Assembly (NCBI GenBank): GCA_913062865.1
Contig: CAJXWO010000005.1
Location: 1 to 64,000, forward strand
DNA: 64,000 nt
Direction: 5' to 3'
Source of the DNA: an uncultured Paracoccaceae bacterium
GTDB lineage: Bacteria; Pseudomonadota; Alphaproteobacteria; Rhodobacterales; Rhodobacteraceae
The position numbers and the translations under genes were made by a program. Below are positions 50,803 through 60,054 of this stretch, piece after piece. The notes under the pieces were generated by a model. The model was not told the DNA's origin. It ran no database searches and saw nothing but the letters and a program-made list of their open reading frames with translations. The stretch's first letter is position 1. Each line of letters starts with the position of its first letter.

Positions 50803-51725
50803 TGGATCTGACGAGCATCAACCCCGTGCTGCTGATCGCATCCCTGATGGTGTCGGCCACGCCGATCCTGCTGGCCGCGATGGGCGAGATGGTGGTCGAG
50901 AAATCCGGCGTCCTGAACCTGGGCGTCGAGGGCATGATGATCACCGGTGCAATCACCGGCTTTGCCATCGCCGTCAACACCGGCAGCCCCGCGTTGGGTT
51001 TCATCGCTGCGGCGGCTGGGGCGGCCATGCTGGCGCTCGCCTTCGGCATTCTCACGCAGTTCCTGCTGTCGAACCAGGTGGCGACCGGGCTTGGCCTGAC
51101 ATTGGTGGGACTTGGCCTGTCGTCGCTGATCGGAAAGCCCTACGAGGGGATCAAGTCGCCCACCCTGCCCAGGCTGGACCTTGGCCCGCTGTCCGACATT
51201 CCCGTCCTCGGGCGGATGCTCTTTTCCCATGATATCATGGTCTATTTCAGCCTGGCCCTTGTCGCCGCGGTCTGGGCGGTTCTGAAATTCACCCGTGCGG
51301 GCCTCGTCCTGCGCGCGGTGGGCGAAAGCCACGACGCCGCCCATGCGCTGGGTTACAAGGTCGTGCGCGTGCGCCTTCTGGCGATCCTGTTCGGCGGCGC
51401 CTGCGCGGGGCTGGGCGGTGCCTATCTGAGCCTTGTCCGTGTCCCGCAATGGACCGAGGGCATGACCGCCGGGGCGGGCTGGATCGCGCTGGCCATCGTG
51501 GTTTTTGCCAGCTGGCGCGCGGGGCGCGTTCTGGTCGGTGCCTATCTTTTCGGCGGCATCACCGTTTTGCAGCTGAACCTGCAAGCGGCGGGTGCCCAGG
51601 TGCCGGTCGCGCTCTTGTCGGCCTCACCTTATCTGATAACCATCCTGGTGCTGGTTATCATATCGGTCCGGGGGGTGCACGGCGCGCCGGCATCCCTCGG
51701 GCGCCCGTTCCATGCCTCGCACTAG
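50802..51725 (+). CDS. ABC transporter permease (BMP/nucleoside type)
   Basis: GEMVVEKSGVLNLGVEGMMITGA; starts at last base of upstream stop. Confidence 0.92.
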   Translation: MDLTSINPVLLIASLMVSATPILLAAMGEMVVEKSGVLNLGVEGMMITGAITGFAIAVNTGSPALGFIAAAAGAAMLALAFGILTQFLLSNQVATGLGLTLVGLGLSSLIGKPYEGIKSPTLPRLDLGPLSDIPVLGRMLFSHDIMVYFSLALVAAVWAVLKFTRAGLVLRAVGESHDAAHALGYKVVRVRLLAILFGGACAGLGGAYLSLVRVPQWTEGMTAGAGWIALAIVVFASWRAGRVLVGAYLFGGITVLQLNLQAAGAQVPVALLSASPYLITILVLVIISVRGVHGAPASLGRPFHASH

Positions 51726-51759
51726 AGGCGCTTTCTCAACCACCAACAGGGGATGAACC

Positions 51760-52857
51760 ATGAAGAGAAGAACCCTCCTTGCCAGTGCCGCGCTGGCTGC
51801 AAGCCTCGGCACCGCCGCATTTGCACAGGACCCGACCAAGGCCTGTTTCGTCTATGTCGGCCCGATCGGTGACGGCGGCTGGACCTATCAGCACCACCAG
51901 GGCGCGCTGGCCCTGAAAGAGGAATACGGCGACGCGGTCGAGATCGCCTGGCAGGAAAGCGTGCCCGAAGGCGCAGATTCCGAGCGCGTGCTGACCCAGA
52001 TGGCGCTGTCGGGCTGTGACATCATCTTCACGACCTCCTTCGGCTACATGGACCCGACCAATGCGGTCGCCGCCCAGTTCCCCGATATCAAGTTCGAGCA
52101 CGCCACCGGCTACAAGCGCGAGCATCCCAATGTTTCGACCTACAATGCGCGTTTCTACGAAGGCCGCGCCGTGGTGGGCCACATCGCGGGCAAGATGACC
52201 CAGACCAACAAGATCGGCTATATCGCGTCCTTCCCGATCCCCGAAGTCATCATGGGCATCAACAGCTACTTCCTGCACGCGCAGAAGGCGAACCCGGACG
52301 TGGAGCTTGTGGTGACCTGGGCCTATACCTGGTTCGACCCGGCGAAAGAGGCCGACGCGGCGCGCGCCATGCTCGACCAGGGCGTGGACGTGATCACCGC
52401 CCATACCGACTCGACCGCGCCGCTGGCCGAAATTGCCAAGGAAGGCGGCAGCGCATGGGGCTTCGGCCAGGCGTCCGACATGGCTGCGTTCATGACCAAT
52501 GACGACGGCACGCCCGGGCCGCGCGTTGCCTCGATCATCGACGAATGGGCCCCCTACTACATCAAGCGCGTGGGCCAGTTGATGGACGGCACCTACGAGC
52601 AGATCGACAGCTGGGCCGGCATGCCCGAGGGCGAGGTCGTGATCGGCGAGATGACCGATGCCATCCCGGCGGACGTTCAGGCCGAGGCCCAGGCGATGAT
52701 CGACGCCATCACCGCGGGCGAGTACCATCCGTTCACCGGCCCGATCAATCGTCAGGACGGCTCTGTCTGGCTGGCCGAAGGTGAAGTGGCCGATGACGGC
52801 ACCCTTCTGGGCATGGACTTCTACATCGAAGGCATCACCGGCGAGATCCCGAACTGA
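51760..52857 (+). CDS. BMP family (PnrA-like) substrate-binding protein
   Basis: Signal peptide; KACFVYVGPIGDGGWTYQHHQGAL; IIFTTSFGYMD. Confidence 0.92.
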   Translation: MKRRTLLASAALAASLGTAAFAQDPTKACFVYVGPIGDGGWTYQHHQGALALKEEYGDAVEIAWQESVPEGADSERVLTQMALSGCDIIFTTSFGYMDPTNAVAAQFPDIKFEHATGYKREHPNVSTYNARFYEGRAVVGHIAGKMTQTNKIGYIASFPIPEVIMGINSYFLHAQKANPDVELVVTWAYTWFDPAKEADAARAMLDQGVDVITAHTDSTAPLAEIAKEGGSAWGFGQASDMAAFMTNDDGTPGPRVASIIDEWAPYYIKRVGQLMDGTYEQIDSWAGMPEGEVVIGEMTDAIPADVQAEAQAMIDAITAGEYHPFTGPINRQDGSVWLAEGEVADDGTLLGMDFYIEGITGEIPN

Positions 52858-52878
52858 TCCACGCGCAACGCGCGACGG

Positions 52879-52906
52879 AAAGGCCCCGTTCCGGCGGGGC
52901 CTTTTT
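52879..52906 (+). terminator. Rho-independent terminator after BMP operon
   Basis: AAAGGCCCCG-ttccgg-CGGGGCCTTTTT. Confidence 0.9.
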
Positions 52907-53005
52907 CACATGCGCCCTTCGAACCAGGAAAAAGCGTCGGGCCAAGAGGATTGCAGGCCGTCCCGATGCGGGACCACGCTCGGCCTTGGAAACGGCCTGG
53001 TCGGG

Positions 53006-53812
53006 CTAATCCCGAGGGGGGAAACGGGCGGATTGTCCCAGAAGACGCAGGACACCCAACACAAGCACCAGCGCCGGCAGCATCGCCAGCACGGCCAGCG
53101 CGGCCCCGGCACCCGATCCGGGACTCACCATCTGCAGCCCGCGCATCAACGTCCAGTGCCGGTCGTCGACCGACACCATCAGCGGCCAAAGGTACTGGTT
53201 CCACCCCCAAATCATGCCGATCATCAGGACCAGCGCGATCGGCCCCCTCGACAGGGGCAGCACGATATCCCACAGAAAACGCAGCGGACCCGCCCCGTCG
53301 AGCCGGGCCGCCTCGGCCAGGGCATCAGGCAACTGGCGCAGGTCCTGCCGAAACAGGAACGTGCCCACCGCGAGCGGGAGCACAGGAAGCACGAGCCCCG
53401 CCATGGTATTGAGAAGACCAAGCCCCGTCACGACGTCAAAAGTGGGCAAGAGCCGTGCCTCGACCGGGAAATAAAGCGTCGCAAGACTGAGCCAGAACAC
53501 CCCTCGCCCGGGGCCACGGCGAAAATAGACCAGTGCATAGGCCGCGAGAAACGACACGACCGTGTTCAGCATCCCGACGGCCGCGGCCACCAGACCCGAT
53601 GTGAACAGCATCGACCCGAGATCGGGCAGGCGTCCCCCGGGCAGCCCAAGTGCCCAGAGCCGCGACAGGTTCTCGGCCAGTGCGCCCCCGGGCCAGAGCG
53701 ATGGCGCGTCCAAGCCGCCGGGCCGCGTCGCCGCCATGACCAGAAGCAGAAGCGGTGCACAGAATACGACAACCCCGATGGACAGGATGAGATGATCAAC
53801 CATTTTGCGCAT
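53006..53812 (-). CDS. Carbohydrate/glycerol-3-phosphate ABC permease (UgpE/MalG-like), orphan
   Basis: Six TM; EAARLDGAGPLRFLWDIVLPLSRG EAA motif; start corrected to MRKMVDHLIL. Confidence 0.85.
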   Translation of the reverse strand: MRKMVDHLILSIGVVVFCAPLLLLVMAATRPGGLDAPSLWPGGALAENLSRLWALGLPGGRLPDLGSMLFTSGLVAAAVGMLNTVVSFLAAYALVYFRRGPGRGVFWLSLATLYFPVEARLLPTFDVVTGLGLLNTMAGLVLPVLPLAVGTFLFRQDLRQLPDALAEAARLDGAGPLRFLWDIVLPLSRGPIALVLMIGMIWGWNQYLWPLMVSVDDRHWTLMRGLQMVSPGSGAGAALAVLAMLPALVLVLGVLRLLGQSARFPPRD

Positions 53813-53921
53813 GGGGCGAAACCTTTGGTCGGTGTCCGCAGTCGATCGCATGGTCCGGGTGGCGACCGCAAGCCGACAGGACGGTCTTGACCGGTAACGG
53901 CTTCGCCACAGGTTGCGCTGC

Positions 53922-54200
53922 ATGACACGCGCGGCTTTCATCCTGGTCTGGCTGGTTCTGCCCGGCACGGCCCTTGCAGACGAGCAGGCTTTGCCGCTCA
54001 GCGCCAGTTGCAGCGCGCTCCTGCGTGCCGATGGCGACGGGCGCAGTCTTGTCATCACCGATGCGCGTCGTGCCCGTGTTGCTGTGACCAATCTGCCCGC
54101 GGACGTTCGCTTACGCCGTATAGGCGATCTGCTCTACCTCGACGGTAGCGATGCGGATCCGTTGCATTTTCGCGATCTGTGCACCTACCCGATGAACTGA
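53922..54200 (+). CDS. Small secreted hypothetical protein
   Basis: Signal peptide MTRAAFILVWLVLPGTALADEQ; 92 aa; divergent from the permease. Confidence 0.6.
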   Translation: MTRAAFILVWLVLPGTALADEQALPLSASCSALLRADGDGRSLVITDARRARVAVTNLPADVRLRRIGDLLYLDGSDADPLHFRDLCTYPMN

Positions 54201-54245
54201 TCTTGGGGCTTTTCCAACCGGGCAGGCCATGGCACCTATGGCGCT

Positions 54246-55181
54246 ATGAAACCCATGCTGACCTCTTCGAACGGAACCCCGGCCGGTCATTACGCCTTCG
54301 GCACGATGCAATTCGGCGGATCCGCGGATGAAGCGGCCTCGGCCGCCATGTTCGAGGCATCCCGCGCCGCCGGGATCACCCATTTCGACACGGCCTTCAT
54401 CTACACGGATGGCGCGTCCGAGCAGATCCTCGGACGGCTGGCCGCCCCGGAACGCGACAGTCTGACAATCGCCACGAAAGTGGCCTTTCGTGGGGGTGAC
54501 GCGTCCGAGCTGCAGCGCCAGTTCGACATCTGCCGCCGGCGGCTGGATATGGACGTGGTCGATATCCTCTACCTCCACCGCTACGATGGCGAGGCGCCGT
54601 TCGAGCACGTGATGGACACCTTCGCCGGGTTCCGCGAGGCCGGGCAGATCCGTTATATCGGGCTATCGAACCTTGCCGCGTGGCAGGTGATGAAGATGCA
54701 GGCCGTGGCCCGCGGCATGGGTCTGCGGATCGACATCATCCAGCCGATGTACAACCTCGTCAAACGTCAGGCCGAGGTCGAGATCCTGCCGATGGCGTCC
54801 GACCAGGGTATCGCCGTCGCGCCCTATTCGCCCTTGGGCGGTGGGCTTCTGACCGGGAAATACCTGCGCGGTGAAACCGGCCGGTTGCGCGAAAACAGCA
54901 TGTACGCCGACCGGTATGCCCCCGACTGGATGTCGGATGCGGCGAGGGGGCTGGTCGAGATCGCCGCGCGTGAGGGCGTGGACCCTGCGACTCTCGCGGT
55001 GGCCTGGGTCGCCCGGCATCCGACAGCGCCCTGGCCGATCCTGTCGGCCCGCTCGGTCGAACAGCTGGCGCCGTCTCTGGCGGCCATCGATTTCCGCATG
55101 AGTGATGCGCTTTATGCAGAGATCTCGGCGCTGTCGCCCGCGCCGCCCCCCGCGACCGACCGGCTGGAGGAACAGGCATGA
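54246..55181 (+). CDS. Aldo/keto reductase
   Basis: GTMQFGGSADEA...GITHFDTAFIYTDGASEQILGR; YLHRYD; GLSNLAAWQV. Confidence 0.92.
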   Translation: MKPMLTSSNGTPAGHYAFGTMQFGGSADEAASAAMFEASRAAGITHFDTAFIYTDGASEQILGRLAAPERDSLTIATKVAFRGGDASELQRQFDICRRRLDMDVVDILYLHRYDGEAPFEHVMDTFAGFREAGQIRYIGLSNLAAWQVMKMQAVARGMGLRIDIIQPMYNLVKRQAEVEILPMASDQGIAVAPYSPLGGGLLTGKYLRGETGRLRENSMYADRYAPDWMSDAARGLVEIAAREGVDPATLAVAWVARHPTAPWPILSARSVEQLAPSLAAIDFRMSDALYAEISALSPAPPPATDRLEEQA

Positions 55182-56251
55182 GCGATATCGTGATCATAGG
55201 CGGGGGCATCGCCGGCACTTCGATCGGCGCGCGTTTGGCGACCCATGCCCATGTGACGCTGATCGAGGCGGAGTCGTCGCTGGGCTACCACGCTTCGGGC
55301 CGGTCCGCCGCGCTCTACGAGTCGAATTACGGCCTTCCCTCGACGGTGGCCCTATCCAAGGCTAGCGGTGACTATTTCCGCGAGGCCAACGGCGGCTACC
55401 TGTCGCCGCGCGGTCTGATGATCCTCTGCGGACAGGACGAGGACAGCGCGTTCGAGGCGGACATGGCCACCCTCAAGCTCGACGAGATCACGCTGGACGA
55501 GGCCCGGGACAAGCTGCCCATTCTCAACCCCGACGCGGTGACGCGGGCCGCCTGGCACGCGTCGGCCTGGGATATCGACACCGACCGGATGATCCAGGAT
55601 TTCGCGCGCGAGATCCGGACCCATGGCGGCGCGGTCGAGACCGGCACGCGCGTCACGGGCATCACCCGAACCGACCGGTGGGAGGTCATGACCAACAAGG
55701 GCGCCTTTGCCGCGGATCTGATCGTCAACGCTGCGGGCGCCTGGGTCGACGAGGTGGCGCACATGGCGGACGTCGCGCCCTTGGGCTTCACCCCCTGCCG
55801 CCGGTCCATGGCACGCCTGCCGGCACCGGGCGGGAACGATCCATCGCAGTGGCCCATGTTCTTCGGCGTGGGCGAGGCCTGGTACGCCAAGCCCGACGCG
55901 GGCGCGCTTCTGGTTTCGCCCGCAGACGAAGACCTGGTTGCGCCACAGGATGCCTGGGCCGACGACATGGTGCTGGCCGAGGGGCTGGCCCGCTACGAGG
56001 CGATGGTGACCGAACCCGTCACGCGCGTGACGTCAAACTGGGCAGGGCTGCGCACCTTTTCCCCCGACCGCGCGCTGACGATCGGCTTTGCCACCGATGC
56101 GCCCGGCTTTTTCTGGCACGCGGGTCAGGGCGGCTACGGCTTCCAGACCGCCCCGGCCGCCAGCAAGCTGGGCGCCGACCTGATCCTTGGCCGCACGCCC
56201 GCCATCGACACTGCCACCGTCACCGCCCTGAGCCCGGAGCGTTTCGCATGA
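55178..56251 (+). CDS. FAD-dependent amine/D-amino-acid oxidase family (DAO) protein
   Basis: IVIIGGGIAGTSIGARLATHAHVTLIEAE; ATGA overlaps on both sides. Confidence 0.9.
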   Translation: MSDIVIIGGGIAGTSIGARLATHAHVTLIEAESSLGYHASGRSAALYESNYGLPSTVALSKASGDYFREANGGYLSPRGLMILCGQDEDSAFEADMATLKLDEITLDEARDKLPILNPDAVTRAAWHASAWDIDTDRMIQDFAREIRTHGGAVETGTRVTGITRTDRWEVMTNKGAFAADLIVNAAGAWVDEVAHMADVAPLGFTPCRRSMARLPAPGGNDPSQWPMFFGVGEAWYAKPDAGALLVSPADEDLVAPQDAWADDMVLAEGLARYEAMVTEPVTRVTSNWAGLRTFSPDRALTIGFATDAPGFFWHAGQGGYGFQTAPAASKLGADLILGRTPAIDTATVTALSPERFA

Positions 56252-56907
56252 GCCGCCGCTTGACCCTGCCCGACACCGCCTCGGTCGCCCAGCCTGGCGA
56301 GGGCGGCAAGCTGTTCGCGCCGTCGGCCGAGCGCAACTGCGGACCGATCTGCGACCTCGTCTCGCTCTACGGTCCCGGTGCGGGCCGCGCGCTGGAACTG
56401 GCCTCGGGCACGGGACAACACGCGGTGGCCCTGGCCAGGGCTCTGCCGGGGCTCCAATGGCAGCCCTCCGATATCGACCCCGCGCGCCGCGCCAGCATCG
56501 ACGCCTATGCGTCCGAGGCCGCGCTGCCGAACCTGGCCGCCGCCATTGCGCTGGACGCCACCGATCCCGGCTGGGGCGCGGCCCATTGCGGGCAGGACCT
56601 GATCCTGCTCATCAACCTGCTGCATCTGATCTCGGAAAACGAGGCCAAGACCCTGATTGCCGAGGCCGCACAGGCGCTGGCGCCGGGGGGAACACTCATC
56701 CTTTACGGCCCCTTCATGCGCGCGGGCGAACTGACATCGGACGGCGACGAAAGGTTCCACGCCAGCCTTGTCGAGCAGGACCCCGAGATCGGCTACAAGG
56801 ACGATTTCGACGTGATTGACTGGATACATGCACAATGGCTCGACCTGGCCCATGCGATCGAAATGCCTGCCAACAACCTCGCCCTGATTGCGAAACGGGG
56901 GGGTTGA
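56248..56907 (+). CDS. DUF938 family SAM-dependent methyltransferase
   Basis: LELASGTGQHAVALARALPGLQWQPSDIDP; LINLLHLISE. Confidence 0.88.
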   Translation: MSRRLTLPDTASVAQPGEGGKLFAPSAERNCGPICDLVSLYGPGAGRALELASGTGQHAVALARALPGLQWQPSDIDPARRASIDAYASEAALPNLAAAIALDATDPGWGAAHCGQDLILLINLLHLISENEAKTLIAEAAQALAPGGTLILYGPFMRAGELTSDGDERFHASLVEQDPEIGYKDDFDVIDWIHAQWLDLAHAIEMPANNLALIAKRGG

Positions 56908-56910
56908 GCG

Positions 56911-57681
56911 CTGTCACACGACTACCTTGCGATCAACCGGGATCTCTGGAATGCGGACGCCCCCAACTGGGTGGACGCGGCTGAAAGGTTGTGGCGGCTC
57001 GACATGCCGCAATGGGGCAATTGGGGGCGTTCCGATGAAGGTCTGAAGCTACTGCCCGACGACATGACCGGGCGCGACGCGGTCGAGCTGGGCTGCGGCA
57101 CGGGCTATGTCTCGGGCTGGATGGCCCGGCGCGGCGCGCGGGTCACGGGCATCGACATCTCGGCCGAACAGCTGGCCACCGCACGGCGGCTCGCAGCAGA
57201 GCACGGCACGGACATCACCTTTGTCGAAGGCAATGCCGAGGCCACGGGACTGCCCGATGCCGCATTCGACTTCGCGATCTCGGAATACGGAGCCGCCATC
57301 TGGTGCCGCCCCGAGGCATGGCTGCGCGAGGCCTGGCGCCTGTTGCGCCCCGGCGGGCAGTTGGTGTTCCTGGGCAATCACCCGCTGTCGCTGATCTGTG
57401 CGCCGCTGGACGGATCGCCCTGCGACCGGACCCTGCACCGCCCCTATCGCGGCATGTGGGGCGCGGACTGGACCCAAGTGGAATTCGAGCCAAGCGGCGT
57501 GTGCTTCAACCTGGCCATGGCGGACTGGATCGCGCTTTTTAACGACATCGGGTTTTCGGTCGAGAACTATCACGAGATCTACGCGCCCGATCACGCCACC
57601 GACACGCGCGGGGCGGTCCCTGCGAACTGGGCCAGGGAGTATCCGGTCGAACAGGTCTGGCAGCTGCGCAAACCCGCCTGA
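56911..57681 (+). CDS. Class I SAM-dependent methyltransferase; start uncertain (CTG 56911 or GTG 56971)
   Basis: VELGCGTGYVSGWMARRGARVTGIDISAEQL; upstream in-frame SHDYLAINRDLWNADAPNW looks like a methyltransferase N-terminus but has no ATG/GTG/TTG before GTG 56971. Confidence 0.85.
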   Translation: MSHDYLAINRDLWNADAPNWVDAAERLWRLDMPQWGNWGRSDEGLKLLPDDMTGRDAVELGCGTGYVSGWMARRGARVTGIDISAEQLATARRLAAEHGTDITFVEGNAEATGLPDAAFDFAISEYGAAIWCRPEAWLREAWRLLRPGGQLVFLGNHPLSLICAPLDGSPCDRTLHRPYRGMWGADWTQVEFEPSGVCFNLAMADWIALFNDIGFSVENYHEIYAPDHATDTRGAVPANWAREYPVEQVWQLRKPA

Positions 57682-57789
57682 TCCCAGCGGCATATGCATA
57701 CCGCCCATCCGCATGATCCGGATCAAGGCAGACCCGCGCGATCCCTGTTTCAGAGGCGCATGACCACGCCAACAACAATGGGACAGACC

Positions 57790-58128
57790 ATGACCTGGAA
57801 CGACAAGCTGAACGGCACCCGTGACCAGCTGCGCACGCTGAACAAAACCATTCCGGACACTACCCGTGCCTTCGGCGCTCTGGGCAAGACCGTCAAGGAA
57901 GGCGGCACGCTCGATTTCAAGACCAAGGAATATGTGGCCCTTGGCATCGCCATCGCCACCAAATGCGAAGCCTGCATCGTTTTGCATGTCGAGGCGCTGA
58001 TCAAGGCGGGTGCCACCCGTGACGAGGTGGCGGATGTGCTGGGCATGAGCATCCAGATGGGCGGTGGACCGTCGATGATGTACGCGGCCAAGGCGCTGGA
58101 ATGCTATGACGCGCTAAGCGCGGCCTGA
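57790..58128 (+). CDS. AhpD-like/carboxymuconolactone decarboxylase family protein
   Basis: KEYVALGIAIATKCEACIVLHVEALIKAGAT (CxxC...H); 112 aa. Confidence 0.9.
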   Translation: MTWNDKLNGTRDQLRTLNKTIPDTTRAFGALGKTVKEGGTLDFKTKEYVALGIAIATKCEACIVLHVEALIKAGATRDEVADVLGMSIQMGGGPSMMYAAKALECYDALSAA

Positions 58129-58229
58129 CCGGGGCTGTCCGGGCCCGCCCATTTCGCACTCGACGGCGGCGCAGGGCTGCCGCATGGTTCCGGGGCTGCG
58201 TGCGACGCGGCCCCGTTTGCTGTAGAGCC

Positions 58230-59408
58230 ATGCCAACCGCCGTCACCCCATTAATCGTGCTGATATCGCTCGGGATCACGCAGATCATCGGGTTCGGCAC
58301 GCTTTACTACGCCTTCTCATTGCTGGCGCCTTGCATGGCGGCCTCGCTGGGTTGGAGCCTGCCGCAGGTCTTCGCCGCTTTCAGCGGGGCGTTGATCGTA
58401 ATGGGTCTGGCGTCGCCAGCGGCGGGCCGCCTGGCGGACCGGGTGGGCGCGGGGCTTGTGCTGGCCATCGGCTCGGTGCTTGCGGCTGGTTCGCTGGCGC
58501 TGTGCGCGCTGGCGCCGGGGCCTTTTCTGTACCTCGCAGGCATGGCGGGTGTCGGGCTTGCCGCGGCGGCGGTGCTGTACAACATGGCTTTCGTGGCCCT
58601 GGTGCAGCTGGGCGATGAGCACGCGCGCAGCCGGATCACCTATCTGACACTCATGGCGGGCTTTGCATCGACCGTCTTCTGGCCCGTGACAAAAGCACTG
58701 CTGGAGACGCAGGACTGGCGCAGCATCTACATCGCTTATGCCGCGCTCAACCTGTTTGTCTGTGCGCCGCTGCACCTATTTCTCGCGCGGCAGACCCGGC
58801 CGAAACCGATGACAGAGCCCGAGGCGCCGAAACCAAAGGCGGGCCGCGCACCGACCGGCCCGCTCTTTGTCGTCCTGTTCGCAGCCGTCGCGCTGGAAGG
58901 CGCGGTGATGGGCGCTGTCCTTGTCCACATGGTGCCCTTGATCGAGGCGCTGGGGCTGGGCGCCGCAGCAGCGCTGGTGGCGGCGCTTTTCGGGCCAGCG
59001 CAGGTCGGTGTCCGGATCATCAACATGACCTTCGGTGCCCGCTTGCCCCAGACCTGGCTGGCGATCATCGCGGCAGGCTTTCCACTGGCGGGGCTTATGG
59101 TCTTGCTTGGATTTCCCGGCTTTGTGGGTGCTGCGGCCTTTGCGGTTCTGTTCGGCATGGGCACCGGCCTGATCAGCATCGTGACAGGCACATTGCCGCT
59201 CGCCCTTTTTGGGGCGGATGGCTATGGCAGCGTTCTGGGACGTCTGGCCTCGGCCCGGCTGGTGGCGGGCGCGGTGTCGCCCTTTCTCTTGTCCGTGGCA
59301 CTGGGCGGGCTGGGCGTGCGCCCGGCGCTTTGGGGTGCCGTCGTGCTAGGGGCCGCGGCGCTGGCCTGTTTCTGGATCGTCCGGCGCATGGCCCCTGACA
59401 GCCCCTAA
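58230..59408 (+). CDS. MFS transporter
   Basis: About 12 TM; LITQIIGFGTLYYAFSLLAPCMAASLGWS. Confidence 0.88.
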   Translation: MPTAVTPLIVLISLGITQIIGFGTLYYAFSLLAPCMAASLGWSLPQVFAAFSGALIVMGLASPAAGRLADRVGAGLVLAIGSVLAAGSLALCALAPGPFLYLAGMAGVGLAAAAVLYNMAFVALVQLGDEHARSRITYLTLMAGFASTVFWPVTKALLETQDWRSIYIAYAALNLFVCAPLHLFLARQTRPKPMTEPEAPKPKAGRAPTGPLFVVLFAAVALEGAVMGAVLVHMVPLIEALGLGAAAALVAALFGPAQVGVRIINMTFGARLPQTWLAIIAAGFPLAGLMVLLGFPGFVGAAAFAVLFGMGTGLISIVTGTLPLALFGADGYGSVLGRLASARLVAGAVSPFLLSVALGGLGVRPALWGAVVLGAAALACFWIVRRMAPDSP

Positions 59409-59493
59409 GGATATTTTTGGGGATCTTGCGACGGAGCCACCGAAAAGCTGCGTATCACATGTATCAAAAACGGAATATAAAAGGATTCCCACC

Positions 59494-59979
59494 ATGCGCA
59501 CCCTTTTCACCCTTGCCGCCGCAACGGCGCTGACCGCAACCGCCGCTCTGGCACAAATGGACGCCCCCGGATCGCATTTCGTCGAGAACTGGGACTATGA
59601 CCGCGATGGCCAGGTGACCCTGGAAGAGGCCACGCAGAAACGCGGCGAGATTTTCTTCATGTTCGACCAGGACGAAAACGGCGTGCTGGACAGTGCCGAA
59701 TACGACCTGTTCGACGAAACCCGCGCGCTTGACCGCGAGAACAACGCAGCAGAGCACGAACAGATGGGATTGCGTAACGCCGACGAGGGCATGAACCGTG
59801 CCAACAACGATCCCGACGGCGACGGCATGGTAACCGAAGCCGAGTTCAACGCCAGCACCGAAAGCTGGTTCACGGGTATGGACAGCGATGGCGACGGCGT
59901 GCTGACAGCGGCCGATTTCGGACCCGGCAAGCGTGGCAAGGGCCAGGGTCAAGGCATGGGGAAAGCCAACAAAGGCTGA
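59494..59979 (+). CDS. Secreted EF-hand protein with four EF-hand loops
   Basis: Signal peptide; DYDRDGQVTLEE, DQDENGVLDSAE, DPDGDGMVTEAE, DSDGDGVLTAAD. Confidence 0.9.
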   Translation: MRTLFTLAAATALTATAALAQMDAPGSHFVENWDYDRDGQVTLEEATQKRGEIFFMFDQDENGVLDSAEYDLFDETRALDRENNAAEHEQMGLRNADEGMNRANNDPDGDGMVTEAEFNASTESWFTGMDSDGDGVLTAADFGPGKRGKGQGQGMGKANKG

Positions 59980-60001
59980 CTGGTCTAAGCTGAAAAAATA
60001 G

Positions 60002-60033
60002 GAAAGCCGGGCCCCTATGGTGGCCCGGCTTTC
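60002..60033. terminator. Bidirectional terminator between EF-hand gene and FAD/GcvT gene
   Basis: GAAAGCCGGGCC-cctatggt-GGCCCGGCTTTC, 12-bp stem; T/A-rich flanks. Confidence 0.85.
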
Positions 60034-60054
60034 TTGGTCTTGGGTGGCTCAGGA

